From contig JAUILZ010000004.1 of assembly GCA_030432755.1 (NCBI GenBank), forward strand, positions 1 through 64,000: a stretch of 64,000 nucleotides of DNA, read 5' to 3'. The notes beneath the pieces were generated by a model, which was given only the letters and a program-made list of their open reading frames with translations, did no database searches and was not told where the DNA came from. Positions 44,209-54,131 of the stretch are shown piece after piece (the first letter of the stretch is position 1; each line of letters starts with the position of its first letter). The DNA is from Gammaproteobacteria bacterium. Lineage in GTDB: Bacteria > Pseudomonadota > Gammaproteobacteria > Arenicellales > Poriferihabitantaceae. A program made the position numbers and the translations under genes.

Positions 44209-47200
44209 ATGGGACCGCAATTCTTCATCCGGCGACCGAAGTTCGCGTTCGTTATCTCGATCGTCATCACGTTGATGGGGCTCCTGTCCGTCACCGTGAT
44301 GCCGGTGGACCAGTACCCCGACATCTCCGCGCCCAAGATCGTGGTGCGCGCCAACTACCCGGGCGCCAGCGCCGATACCGTGCGCGACACCGTGGCCTCG
44401 CCCATCGAGGACCAGGTCAACGGCGCCGAGGGCATGGTCTACATGTCGTCGAAGGCGGCCAGCGACGGCAGTTACACCCTCACCGTGACCTTCGAGATCG
44501 GCGTTGATGCGGACCTCGCCCAGGTGGACATCCAGAACCGTGTCGCCCTCGCGGAGCCTGGACTGCCCGAGGAGGTGCGCCGGCGGGGCGTAAGCGTGCG
44601 CAAGCGCAATCCCGACATCCTCATGGTGGTCAACCTGCTTTCCCCGGGCGGCGACTACAACCGCGTGTTCCTGTCGAACTACGCCAGCATCAATATCCAG
44701 GGGGAACTCGGGCGACTGCCGGGGGTGAGCGAGGCGAGCATCATCTGCGCCCTCGACTACGGCATGCGCGCATGGCTCGACCCAGTCGCCATGGCGAACC
44801 AGGGGATGGTCGTCGACGACGTCATCAATGCGATCCGGGAACAGAACGTGCAGGCCGCGGTGGGCCAGCTCGGCGCCGCCCCGGGGCCCGAGTCGACGCA
44901 GTTCCAGTACGTCCTCACCGCCCAGGGCCGGCTGGAGGATCCCGAGCAGTTTGGCGACATCGTCCTGCGCGCCGACCCCACGGGTTCGGTGATTCGCCTG
45001 CGCGACGTCGCGCGCATCGAGCTCGGCGCCGAGGTCTACAAGGGCTATGGCGAATTCAACAACGGCCCCGGTGTGCTGCTGGCCATCTACAAGCTGAGCG
45101 ACGCCAATTCCCTCGCAGTGGCGGAGGCGGTGCGCGCGAAGATGGACGATCTGTCCGCCTATTTCCCCGAGGGCATGGAGTATGCCGTAGGCCACGACAC
45201 GACGCTCTTCATCGAGGCCTCTCTGGAGGAAACGGTGATGACGCTGTTCTTCACCATCGCGCTGGTCATCGCCGTCACCTATCTCTTCCTCGGCAGCCTG
45301 CGCGCGACGCTGATTCCAGCCATCGCGGTGCCGGTGTCGATCATCGGCACGCTGGCGGTCCTGTATGGCATCGGCATGACGATCAACACGGTGACCCTGT
45401 TCGCCCTCATCCTGGCGATCGGCGTGGTGGTGGACGATGCGATCATCGTCGTCGAGAACGTCGAGCGGCTGATGCACGAGGGACACATGGCGGCGCGCGA
45501 GGCGACACGCAAGGCGATGGAGGAGGTCGCGGGCCCCATCGTCGCGACATCGCTGGTGCTCGCCGCGGTATTCGGGCCAGCCACCCTGCTGCCGGGTATC
45601 ACCGGGCGCATGCTTTCCGAGTTCGGCATCACCCTCGTGGTCGCGGTACTGATCTCCATGATCAACGCGATGACGCTCAGCCCCGCGCTCGCGGCGAGCA
45701 TCATGAAAACCGGCGGCAAGCCCAACTTCGTTATCCGTGGTTTCAATGTCGTGTTCGAGGCGATCACCAGCGGCTACGTGAAAATCGTCGATGGGTTGAC
45801 ACGGCATCTCGTCGTCAGCGTGGCACTGGTGATCGCGCTGTTCTCCGGGCTGTGGTTCCTGTTTGGCAACACTCCCACGAGCTTCATCCCGGAGGAGGAC
45901 AAGGGTTTCTTCATCGTCGACGTGCAGTTGCCCCAGGCAGCCGCTCTCCAGCGCACGGAAGCCGTCATGGACACGGTGACCGAAACGCTCAAGGCGGATC
46001 CGGCCATCGACGACGTCATCTCGGTCAACGGATACAGCCTGCTCAACACCGCGCTCCAGTCCAATGCCGGCATGGTCATCGCCAAGCTGCTGCCCTGGGA
46101 GGAACGGACCGACCCCGATCAGCACCAGGCGGCGCTGCAGGCGAAGTACCAGGCCGAATTCAACCAGATGCCCGAGGCGCGCGCTCTGGTGTTTGGCGCC
46201 CCGGCGATCCCGGGCCTGGGAGCCATCGCGGGATTTTCCTTCGCACTCGAGGACACCCAGGGCCGTAGCGCCGACGAGCTCGCCAGTGCGCTTGAGCAAC
46301 TCATGGCCGCCGCCAATGAACGCCCGGAAATCGCGCGCGCCTTCAGCACATTCAATGCCGGCGCGCCGCAGATCCACCTCGAGATCGACCGCGTCCGGGC
46401 GAAGACGCTCGGGGTGCCGATCTCGGAGATCTTCCTGACCCTTCAGACTCAGCTCGGTGGTTACTACGTCAACGACTTCAACCTGTTCGGCCAGACCTAC
46501 AAGGTCATGGTGCAGGCGGATGCCAGGTATCGCCAGAACGAGGCCGATCTCGCCGCGCTCTACGTACGCAACGCGCGACGCGAACTCGTGCCCCTGAGCG
46601 CGCTGGTCAGACCCGTTCCCTCGCGCGGCGCCGACGTCCTCTACCGCTATAACACCTACAACTCCGCCACCATCACGGGTATTCCCAACGTGGCCGGGGG
46701 GTTCAGTTCCGGCAACGCGATGGACGCCATGGAAGCAGTGGCCGACGAGACGATGCCGACAGGTTATCGCTTCGAGTGGACCGACTCCAGCTTCGAGGAA
46801 CGCAAGTCGGGCAATGCGGTGCCCATCGCCCTCGCCCTCTCGCTGGTATTCACGTTTCTCTTCCTGGCCGCTCTCTACGAATCTTTCCTCACACCGTTCG
46901 CGATCATCCTCTCGGTGCCGATAGCGCTGGTCGGCGCCCTGGTGGCGCTCTGGATCGGCGGCCTTCCGCTCAGCCTCTACGGCCAGATCGGCCTGCTCCT
47001 GCTGATCGGTCTCGCGGCGAAGACCGCGATCCTGATCGTCGAATTCGCCAAGTCGCTGCGTGAGCGGGAAGGCCTGGAACTGAACGAGGCAACGCTCAAG
47101 GCGGCGCGCTTGCGTTTCCGCCCGGTAATGATGACCGGCCTGTCCTTCGTCGCGGGCGTGTTTCCGCTGGTAATCGCCTCCGGCGCAGGGGCGGCGAGCC

Positions 47201-47340
47201 GGGTATCCCTCGGCCTGGCGGTATTCGGCGGCACCATCATGGCGGCGGTGGGCGGCACGTTGCTGGTACCCGTCTTTTTCCGCATCATCCAGGGGCTGCG
47301 CGAACGCATACACGGGGGCGTGACGGCTCCCCCGGAATAG
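44209..47340 (+). CDS. RND multidrug efflux pump (AcrB/MexB family)
   Basis: A 1043-residue transporter, normal for HAE1-type RND pumps. Helix 1 follows FIRRPKFAFVIS; the porter PN/PC repeats and two sets of helices are complete. The TM4 proton-relay motif GVVVDDAIIVVENVERL has both Asp residues, and TM10 carries the matching Lys in GLAAKTAILIVEFAK. Proton-driven export of hydrophobic compounds, drugs or aromatic acids. TolC partner absent. Although next to arsRC, it reads divergently and need not handle arsenic. Confidence 0.94.
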   Translation: MGPQFFIRRPKFAFVISIVITLMGLLSVTVMPVDQYPDISAPKIVVRANYPGASADTVRDTVASPIEDQVNGAEGMVYMSSKAASDGSYTLTVTFEIGVDADLAQVDIQNRVALAEPGLPEEVRRRGVSVRKRNPDILMVVNLLSPGGDYNRVFLSNYASINIQGELGRLPGVSEASIICALDYGMRAWLDPVAMANQGMVVDDVINAIREQNVQAAVGQLGAAPGPESTQFQYVLTAQGRLEDPEQFGDIVLRADPTGSVIRLRDVARIELGAEVYKGYGEFNNGPGVLLAIYKLSDANSLAVAEAVRAKMDDLSAYFPEGMEYAVGHDTTLFIEASLEETVMTLFFTIALVIAVTYLFLGSLRATLIPAIAVPVSIIGTLAVLYGIGMTINTVTLFALILAIGVVVDDAIIVVENVERLMHEGHMAAREATRKAMEEVAGPIVATSLVLAAVFGPATLLPGITGRMLSEFGITLVVAVLISMINAMTLSPALAASIMKTGGKPNFVIRGFNVVFEAITSGYVKIVDGLTRHLVVSVALVIALFSGLWFLFGNTPTSFIPEEDKGFFIVDVQLPQAAALQRTEAVMDTVTETLKADPAIDDVISVNGYSLLNTALQSNAGMVIAKLLPWEERTDPDQHQAALQAKYQAEFNQMPEARALVFGAPAIPGLGAIAGFSFALEDTQGRSADELASALEQLMAAANERPEIARAFSTFNAGAPQIHLEIDRVRAKTLGVPISEIFLTLQTQLGGYYVNDFNLFGQTYKVMVQADARYRQNEADLAALYVRNARRELVPLSALVRPVPSRGADVLYRYNTYNSATITGIPNVAGGFSSGNAMDAMEAVADETMPTGYRFEWTDSSFEERKSGNAVPIALALSLVFTFLFLAALYESFLTPFAIILSVPIALVGALVALWIGGLPLSLYGQIGLLLLIGLAAKTAILIVEFAKSLREREGLELNEATLKAARLRFRPVMMTGLSFVAGVFPLVIASGAGAASRVSLGLAVFGGTIMAAVGGTLLVPVFFRIIQGLRERIHGGVTAPPE

Positions 47341-47474
47341 CGAGCGCCGTGGTCACCGGGCGGGACTTGTCAAGCCGCCGGGCTTTCAGCTAACCTGAGT
47401 GACGCCCCGCTTTTCGCGGGTTCCAATTCCGCCGGCGTTCCTCCCTCGCCGGCCATTCCACCGAGAGAGTCATC

Positions 47475-48431
47475 ATGAAAAAAACCATTGTCAGCCTGGC
47501 GGTGCTTGCCCTCGGCTGTACTACCGCTTCGGCCGAGGAAATCACCCTGCGCGGCGCCACCGCGTTCGCCAAGGGCACTACCTTCTCCCGTCCCTTCGAG
47601 GCCTTCGTCGACTGGGTCAACGCCAACGGCAAGGGCGTGGTGCAGATCAATTACATCGGCGGCCCCGAGGCGGTGCCACCCTTCGAGCTCGGCAACGCGG
47701 TGTCGTCCGGTGTCGTGGATATCGCCAACAACACCACCGCGTTCTACACCAACCTGCTGCCCGAGGGTGACGCGCTGCATCTCGCCACCAACACCATCCA
47801 GGACCAGCGCGAGAACGGCTGCTACGAGCTGATCGACCAGATGCACCAGGAGAAGGTCAACGCGAAGTTCCTCGCGCGCACCGGTGACCACATCAACTTC
47901 CACCTCTACCTGACCAAGCCCATCGACGGCCCATCGCTGTCCGGGCTGACCATCCGCACGACCCCGGTGTATCGCGCGATGTTCGAAACGCTCGGCGCCA
48001 ACCTGGTGCGCACCGCGCCGGGCGAGGTCTACACCGCGCTGGAGCGCGGCGCCATCGACGGTTACGGCTGGCCGATCCAGGGCGTGCTCGATCTCGGCTG
48101 GGACGAGCAGACCAAGTTCCGCGTCGATCCCGGCTTCTACCAGGTGGACGTCAACTTTCTGGTCAACCTGGACAAGTGGAACAGCCTCACTGACGAGCAG
48201 CGCGCGGTGCTCGAGGAAGGCGCGCAGGTGATCGAGGCGAGCAATGCCGATAACATCGGCATCAACGAGTCCGAGGCCGCGAAGCAGGCCGAGGCGGGCA
48301 TCGAGGTCATCACGTTCAGCGAAGCCGACACGGAATCCTGGCTGAATACCGCCCAGGACGCCGGCTGGGCCGCGGTCGCCGAGGTGAATGCCGACGCTGC
48401 GGAGCAATTGAAGGCATGCCTGGTTAACTGA
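47475..48431 (+). CDS. dctP: TRAP transporter substrate-binding protein (DctP)
   Basis: A 318-residue periplasmic protein with Sec signal (cleavage at TASA-EE). TRAP DctP features: MFETLGANLVRTAPGEVYTALERGAIDGYGWPIQG, including the conserved Arg region that binds a carboxylate. It captures an organic acid for the sodium-driven permease DctQM. Neighbouring genes suggest an aromatic or aryl-keto acid. Followed by a strong hairpin before dctQ. Confidence 0.92.
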   Translation: MKKTIVSLAVLALGCTTASAEEITLRGATAFAKGTTFSRPFEAFVDWVNANGKGVVQINYIGGPEAVPPFELGNAVSSGVVDIANNTTAFYTNLLPEGDALHLATNTIQDQRENGCYELIDQMHQEKVNAKFLARTGDHINFHLYLTKPIDGPSLSGLTIRTTPVYRAMFETLGANLVRTAPGEVYTALERGAIDGYGWPIQGVLDLGWDEQTKFRVDPGFYQVDVNFLVNLDKWNSLTDEQRAVLEEGAQVIEASNADNIGINESEAAKQAEAGIEVITFSEADTESWLNTAQDAGWAAVAEVNADAAEQLKACLVN

Positions 48432-48452
48432 CCACATCATTCATGCAACATG

Positions 48453-48479
48453 GACGCCGGGCATCTGATGCCCGGCGTC
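48453..48479 (+). promoter_or_regulatory. Hairpin between dctP and dctQ
   Basis: Perfect 12-bp stem GACGCCGGGCAT / ATGCCCGGCGTC with a 3-nt loop, 22 bp after the dctP stop, without a T-run. Such stems between TRAP P and Q genes can protect the upstream message or attenuate the downstream one, so the binding protein is made in excess. Confidence 0.65.
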
Positions 48480-48519
48480 GCTGCCCTCCCCTACAATCCG
48501 CTTTTTCCCGCCGGATTCC

Positions 48520-49011
48520 TTGGAAAAGCTGTACCTGAAACTGGTTGACGTCCTGGCCCTGGCCTCCGGCGTCATCCTCGCGCTCACCGCCGCGCTGATC
48601 CCGGTCAACCTGGTGCTAAAGGCCGCCTTCTCGACCTCCATCTTCGGCCTGCTGGACGCCATCGAGTACGGCCTGATGTCCGCCACCTTTCTCGCCGCGC
48701 CCTGGGTGCTCAGGCAAAACGCGCACGTGGTGGTGGACATCTTCACCATGGCGCTGCCGCCTGGCGCGCGCGGCGTCCTGGCGCGCGCAGTCAACCTGCT
48801 CGGCGCGGCGCTGTGCGCGGTGCTCGCGTGGTACGCCATCCGCGCGGCGCTGGTGTCCTTCGAGCGCGGCTCCATGATCCGCACCGCCTTCAACGTGCCG
48901 GAATGGCTGACCCTGGTTCCTCCCGCGGTGGCCGGCATCCTGCTGGCGGTGGAGTTCCTGCGCCGGGCGCGGGCGGGCGCCGCGGAACAACGTTCGGCGA
49001 CAGGACTGTAG
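48520..49011 (+). CDS. dctQ: TRAP transporter small permease (DctQ)
   Basis: A 163-residue, four-helix membrane protein with TTG start. Features: WVLRQNAHVVVDIF..., the DctQ signature after helix 2, and a basic C-terminus. Its stop and the dctM ATG are directly adjacent, so the two are coupled. Supports assembly of the large permease. Confidence 0.9.
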   Translation: MEKLYLKLVDVLALASGVILALTAALIPVNLVLKAAFSTSIFGLLDAIEYGLMSATFLAAPWVLRQNAHVVVDIFTMALPPGARGVLARAVNLLGAALCAVLAWYAIRAALVSFERGSMIRTAFNVPEWLTLVPPAVAGILLAVEFLRRARAGAAEQRSATGL

Positions 49012-50328
49012 ATGGACTGGCCCGCCGTCCTCGGCCTGATGCTGCTTGGTCTCACGCTCCTGCTGGCGCTGGGCCTGCCGGTGGCATTCGCCTTCATCGC
49101 GGTGAATATCGCCGGCGCCTTTTTCATCCTCGGCGGCGAGAACGGCCTGATGCAGATGGCGCGCAATGCCAGCCGTTCGGTGGCGAGTTTCCAGCTAGCG
49201 CCCATCCCGCTGTTCATATTGATGGGCGAGATCCTGTTCCAGACCCGGGTCGCCCACCGCGCCATCGACGCCATCGAGCGCGTGGTCACGCGGATTCCGG
49301 GACGCATGTCGGTGGTGACCGTGTTCGGCGGCACGGTGTTCGCGGCGCTGTCCGGCTCCACCATCGCCAATACCGCGATGCTCGGATCCACCCTGCTGCC
49401 GTCGATGCTGCAACGTGGCTATCACCCGACGCTCGCCATGGGCCCCATCATGGCTTCCGGCGCCATCGCCATGCTGATTCCGCCATCGGCGCTGGCGGTA
49501 CTGCTGGGGAGCCTCGCGGGCATGTCGATCGCAAAACTGCTGATCGCGGGTATTTTGCCGGCGATGTTGCTCGCCATCCTGTTTACCCTGCTGATCGTCA
49601 CCCTGTGCAGCGTCAAACCCGATCTTGCGCCGGCGGACGAGCAACCCGATATGACCCTCGGCGAGCGCTGGAAACCGTTCCTGGTCTACGTGCTGCCGCT
49701 GTCGGGGATCTTCGTCGCCGTCATCGGCAGCCTGTTCGCCGGGCTGGCGACGCCAACCGAATCCGCGGCGCTGGGCTGCGTCGCGGCGGTGGCGGCGGGC
49801 TGGGGTTACCGCGCGCTGAGCGTGGAGAAGCTCAAGAAGGCGCTGATGGAAACGGTGAAGCTTTCCGTGATGATCCTCTTCATCATCGCCGCGAGCCAGA
49901 CCTTCAGCCAGATCCTCTCATTCAGCGGCGCCACCGGCGGCCTGATCGGCCTGATCAACCAGTTCGAGCTGAGCCAGTTGCAGGTGTTGCTGGGGATGAT
50001 CCTGCTGCTGTTGCTGCTCGGCTGCTTTATCGACCAGGTATCCATGCTGATGGTGACCATACCGGTGTTCATCCCGCTGGCGGACGCGGTGGGCATCAAC
50101 GAACTCGTCCTCGGCGTGGTGTACCTGATGACCATGGAGATCGGCCTCCTCACTCCGCCCTTCGGGCTGCTCCTGTTCGTCATGCGTGGCGTTGCCCCGG
50201 AGGGGATCACCATGCGCCAGATCTACGCCTCCATCACACCATTCCTCATCATCAAGCTTGTGGTGCTGGCGGCGGTGGTCGCCTGGCCGGCACTCGGCAC
50301 CTGGCTGCCGGAACAGATCTCCCGCTGA
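49012..50328 (+). CDS. dctM: TRAP transporter large permease (DctM)
   Basis: A 438-residue, about twelve-helix permease of the DctM family: GLPVAFAFIAVNI, FGGTVFAALSGSTIANTAMLGS, GPIMASGAIAMLIPPS and MEIGLLTPPFGLLLFVM. It carries sodium-coupled organic-acid uptake with DctQ and DctP. Following genes begin 40 bp downstream, so the oxidoreductase below may share its transcript. Confidence 0.93.
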   Translation: MDWPAVLGLMLLGLTLLLALGLPVAFAFIAVNIAGAFFILGGENGLMQMARNASRSVASFQLAPIPLFILMGEILFQTRVAHRAIDAIERVVTRIPGRMSVVTVFGGTVFAALSGSTIANTAMLGSTLLPSMLQRGYHPTLAMGPIMASGAIAMLIPPSALAVLLGSLAGMSIAKLLIAGILPAMLLAILFTLLIVTLCSVKPDLAPADEQPDMTLGERWKPFLVYVLPLSGIFVAVIGSLFAGLATPTESAALGCVAAVAAGWGYRALSVEKLKKALMETVKLSVMILFIIAASQTFSQILSFSGATGGLIGLINQFELSQLQVLLGMILLLLLLGCFIDQVSMLMVTIPVFIPLADAVGINELVLGVVYLMTMEIGLLTPPFGLLLFVMRGVAPEGITMRQIYASITPFLIIKLVVLAAVVAWPALGTWLPEQISR

Positions 50329-50368
50329 TGTTGACGTCCACGCGGACGATCCTGCTATCGTAGGGCCC

Positions 50369-52522
50369 ATGGCGGAACGATCTTTCAAGGCCGAAGTCCA
50401 GAAGCTGAAACTCGGCGCGGGCGAGGTGTTTCATGGCGAGGGCATCCTCGCCATCACCAAGGCCCTGCTGGAATCCGGCGTCGGCTACGTCGGCGGCTAC
50501 CAGGGCGCGCCCATCTCCCACCTGATGGACGTGCTGGCCGATTCCCAGGACATCCTCGCGGAGCTTGGGGTGCGATTCCAGGCCAATGCCTCCGAGTCCG
50601 CCGCCACCGCCATGCTCTCGGCGTCGGTGCACTATCCCATTCGCGGTGCGGTAGCGTACAAGGGCGCCGTGGGGGTGAACGTCGCCTCCGACGCCCTCGC
50701 CAATTTGTCCTCCGCCGGGGTCACCGGCGGCGCGCTGGTGGTGGTGGGCGAGGACTACGGCGAGGGTTCCTCCATCATGCAGGAGCGCAGCCACGCCTTC
50801 GCGATGAAGTCCCAGGTCTGGCTGCTGGATCCTCGCCCCAACCTGCCGTCCATCGTCAAGGCGGTGAAAGACGGCTTCGAACTGTCCGAGGCCAGCGGCA
50901 CGCCGGTGATGCTGATGGTGCGGATCCGCGCCTGCCACGTCACCGGCGAGTTCACCGCCGACGACAACAGACGCCCGCCACTGGGCACGGTGGATGCACT
51001 GAACGCTCCACAGCGTGATACCTCGCGAGTGGTGCTGCCGCCGTTTTCCTACCAGCAGGAAAAGGACAAGATCGAGAAGCGCTGGCCTGCGGCGCTGAAA
51101 TTCATACGCGAGAACCGGCTCAACGAATTTTTCGAAGGCGAAGCAGATTCCATCGGCATCGTACTGCAGGGCGGCATGTTCAACGGCGTGATCCGCGCTC
51201 TGCAGCAGCTCGGCCTGGCCAACGTCTACGGCGATTCCCGTGTGCCGCTCTACGTGCTCAACGTCACCTACCCGCTGGTGGAAGACGAGTTTCTCGAGTT
51301 CTGCCAGGGCAAGGACGCGATCCTGGTGGTGGAGGAAGGCCAGCCGGACTTTATCGAGCAGGCCCTGGGTTCCATGCTCTACAAGCGCGGCGGCACTACC
51401 CGCCTGCACGGCAAGGATGTGCTGCCCATGGCGGGCGAGTACACAGGCGAAGTACTGCGCAAGGGTATCGCCGCATTTCTCGCGGAGGCGGCGCCGACGT
51501 TGCTGCCGGAAGACGCACGGATCATGGAAGAGCCCGACAGGAATGGAAACGGTGATATCGCTGCCACGGTGCCCGGCCGCCCGCCGGGCTTCTGCACCGG
51601 CTGCCCGGAGCGTCCCATCTTCGCCGCCATGAAGCTGGTGCAGAAGGAACATGGCGCGCAGCAGATCAGCGCCGACATTGGCTGCCACCTGTTCGCCTCG
51701 CTGCCGCCCTTCGGCATCGGCGGAAGTACCATGGGATACGGCCTCGGGCCCGCGTCCAACGGCGCATTTACGGGAACGCCGTCGAAGCGCCCGATTTCCA
51801 TCATCGGCGACGGCGGCTTCTGGCACAACGGCTTGTCCTCGAGTTTCAGCGACGCCGTCTTCAACCAGTCTGACAGCGTGGTGATGGTGGTGGACAACTA
51901 CTACTCCGCCGCCACCGGCGGTCAGGACGTGCCGTCATCGCGGGCCTCCAACCCGACGAAGTCCACGCGCCATCCCATTGCCCGCGCGTTGAAAGGCGTG
52001 GGCGTGAACTGGGTGCGGCAGATAGACCGCACCTACGACGTCAAGGCCATGCGCAAGGTACTGGACGAGGCCATCACCACCGAACAAAAGGGACCGAAGG
52101 TCATCGTCGCTTCCTCGGAATGCATGCTCAACCGCCAGCGGCGCGAACGTCCCGAGCGGGATAAAGACAAGCGCGAAGGCAGGCGCGTTTCGCAGCCACG
52201 GTTCGGCGTCGACGAGGACGTCTGCACCGGCGATCACGCCTGCATGCGCCTGTCCGGCTGCCCGTCGTTGTCGGTGAAACACCTCGACGATCCGCTGCGC
52301 GACGACCCGGTGGCGGCCATCGACCATACCTGCGTCGGCTGCGGCAACTGTGGCGAGGTGGCCGATGCCGCGGTGCTGTGTCCGTCGTTCTGGCGCGGCG
52401 ACATGATCCACAATCCGTCCTGGATGGATCGCAAGCTGGACACCCTTCGCAGGCGATTCATCGGCTGGCTGCAGCGGCGCGGCGCGCGCAATCGACTGGT
52501 CTTTACCGGTACCAGATCATGA
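50369..52522 (+). CDS. iorA: Indolepyruvate ferredoxin oxidoreductase alpha subunit (IorA-like)
   Basis: A 717-residue thiamine-diphosphate enzyme. The start is the ATG at 50369, not the longer upstream frame, which shadows dctM. Pyrimidine-binding half (FHGEGILAITKALLESGVGYVGGYQGAP), then TPP motif GDGGFWHNG...VVDNYYSAATGGQ. The C-terminal region has two iron-sulfur clusters (CTGDHACMRLSGCP, CVGCGNCG...C). It oxidatively decarboxylates arylpyruvates to aryl-acyl-CoA with ferredoxin. ATGA overlap with iorB. TRAP genes upstream suggest the substrate is imported. Confidence 0.9.
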   Translation: MAERSFKAEVQKLKLGAGEVFHGEGILAITKALLESGVGYVGGYQGAPISHLMDVLADSQDILAELGVRFQANASESAATAMLSASVHYPIRGAVAYKGAVGVNVASDALANLSSAGVTGGALVVVGEDYGEGSSIMQERSHAFAMKSQVWLLDPRPNLPSIVKAVKDGFELSEASGTPVMLMVRIRACHVTGEFTADDNRRPPLGTVDALNAPQRDTSRVVLPPFSYQQEKDKIEKRWPAALKFIRENRLNEFFEGEADSIGIVLQGGMFNGVIRALQQLGLANVYGDSRVPLYVLNVTYPLVEDEFLEFCQGKDAILVVEEGQPDFIEQALGSMLYKRGGTTRLHGKDVLPMAGEYTGEVLRKGIAAFLAEAAPTLLPEDARIMEEPDRNGNGDIAATVPGRPPGFCTGCPERPIFAAMKLVQKEHGAQQISADIGCHLFASLPPFGIGGSTMGYGLGPASNGAFTGTPSKRPISIIGDGGFWHNGLSSSFSDAVFNQSDSVVMVVDNYYSAATGGQDVPSSRASNPTKSTRHPIARALKGVGVNWVRQIDRTYDVKAMRKVLDEAITTEQKGPKVIVASSECMLNRQRRERPERDKDKREGRRVSQPRFGVDEDVCTGDHACMRLSGCPSLSVKHLDDPLRDDPVAAIDHTCVGCGNCGEVADAAVLCPSFWRGDMIHNPSWMDRKLDTLRRRFIGWLQRRGARNRLVFTGTRS

Positions 52523-54075
52523 ACTCCCCTGGCACGGAAACCGGAATCATCAAGCTCGCCATCATGGCAGTGGGAGGACAGGGCGGCGGCGTCCTGACCA
52601 ACTGGATATTGGATCTCGCCCGCGGAAACGGTTACACGGCCCAGGCCACCTCGGTGGCCGGCGTCGCCCAGCGTACCGGCGCGACGATCTACTACGTCGA
52701 GATGATGCCGCGCGCTGAACGCGCGCCGGTGTTCTCCCTGATGCCCACGCCGGGTGACGTGGATATCGTGATCGCCGCGGAGTTGATGGAAGCCGGCCGC
52801 GCCATCCTGCGTGGATTCGTGACGCGGGATCGCACTACACTGGTTGCCTCGACCCACCGCATGCTGGCGGTGTCCGAAAAAGTGGCGCCGGGCGACGGCC
52901 GCGCACCGGGGGAGAAAGTTTTGGAGGCAGCGCGCAGCCGGGCGAAACGCTGTATCGCCTTCGACCTTGATCAAATCGCCGCGGATAACGGCACGGTAAT
53001 CTCCGCGAGCCTGTTCGGCGCCCTCGCCGGTTCCGGCGCACTGCCTTTTGAAGACGCCCACTTCGAAGAGACCATTCGTGCATCGGGCCGCGGCGTGGAT
53101 GCCAGCCTGGCGGGGTTTCGCGAAGCCCGGCAAGTGGCGCACGACCGGTCGGAAGGCTCGACGGATACAGGCGATGCGACGCAGAAGCCCGAATCCTCTT
53201 CTTCAACGGCATCAGTTTCCGGCCCGCCCGAACTGTTGCAGCGCTGGAAGGCGCTGGAAAAGCGACTCAACGATATCCCGCAACCCGCGCGCCAATTCGC
53301 CAGGCTGGGTCTCGAACGTGTGGTGGACTTCCAGGACACGGAATACGGCGACGAATACCTCGACCGCCTGCAACGCGTTGCCACAATCGACAAGGAATCA
53401 GGTGGCGAAACGAGGAACTTCGCGCTCACCACAGCCGCAGCCAAGTACCTCGCCGTGGCCATGACCTATGACGACGTCATCCGCGTTGCAGATCTCAAGA
53501 CCCGCGCTCCGCGATTCGATCGGGTGCGAAAGGAACTTGGCGTAAATGACGACCAGGTACTCCACCTCACGGAGTTCATGCACCCCCGCGCCGAGGAAGT
53601 CTGCGCCATGCTGCCCGCGCGATGGGGCCGTTACATTGAGTCCCGGCCGAAACTTTTCCGTTTTCTCGATCGCGTCGTCAACCGCGGCCGCCGGGTGCGC
53701 ACCGATACCATGTTCTGGTTCTGGACCCTGCACATGATCGCCGGCCTGCGCCGCCATCGCCGCCGGTTGCTGCGCCACGAGGTGGAACTGTGTCACCTGC
53801 AAGCCTGGATGGACGCCGCGCTGTCATGCGCCCCGGACAACTACGATCTCGCGGTGGAAATCATCAACAATCGCCGCCTGGTCAAAGGCTACAGCGATAC
53901 CCACGAGCGCGGAATGTCGAAGTTCTCCAGGGTGATGGACATGCTCGATCGGGTCGCGGCGCGCGACGATGCCGCGACCTGCATGCGGGAAATGCGCGAA
54001 GCCGCGCTGGCTGACGAGGAGGGCGCAGCGCTGGACCGGATGATCGAGTCGATGAAACAGAGCCCTGCCGCCTGA
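52519..54075 (+). CDS. iorB: Indolepyruvate oxidoreductase beta subunit (IorB-like), extended
   Basis: A 518-residue protein. The first ~190 residues are the gamma/beta-type oxidoreductase domain (MAVGGQGGGVLTNWI, VAGVAQRTGATIYYVE). After a Ser-rich linker (~215-235) comes a ~280-residue C-terminal helical extension (DUF6537-like; ERVVDFQDTEYGDEYLDRL, DNYDLAVEIINNRRLVKGYSDTHERG), as in proteobacterial long IorB proteins. It partners IorA. Confidence 0.9.
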   Translation: MNSPGTETGIIKLAIMAVGGQGGGVLTNWILDLARGNGYTAQATSVAGVAQRTGATIYYVEMMPRAERAPVFSLMPTPGDVDIVIAAELMEAGRAILRGFVTRDRTTLVASTHRMLAVSEKVAPGDGRAPGEKVLEAARSRAKRCIAFDLDQIAADNGTVISASLFGALAGSGALPFEDAHFEETIRASGRGVDASLAGFREARQVAHDRSEGSTDTGDATQKPESSSSTASVSGPPELLQRWKALEKRLNDIPQPARQFARLGLERVVDFQDTEYGDEYLDRLQRVATIDKESGGETRNFALTTAAAKYLAVAMTYDDVIRVADLKTRAPRFDRVRKELGVNDDQVLHLTEFMHPRAEEVCAMLPARWGRYIESRPKLFRFLDRVVNRGRRVRTDTMFWFWTLHMIAGLRRHRRRLLRHEVELCHLQAWMDAALSCAPDNYDLAVEIINNRRLVKGYSDTHERGMSKFSRVMDMLDRVAARDDAATCMREMREAALADEEGAALDRMIESMKQSPAA

Positions 54076-54131
54076 CCGGATTTCGCCGTGGGTTTGCGGG
54101 AGCGCAAGTCATCCTGGTCGTCCACGGCTAC

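Noticed and set aside
43741..47313. Very long minus-strand open frame (1190 codons) opposite the RND pump
   Set aside because: Rich in Arg, His, Gly and Asp repeats typical of the antisense of a high-GC gene; the plus strand encodes a canonical RND transporter.
50252..51826. Minus-strand frame of 524 codons opposite iorA
   Set aside because: Shadow of the plus-strand thiamine-diphosphate enzyme.
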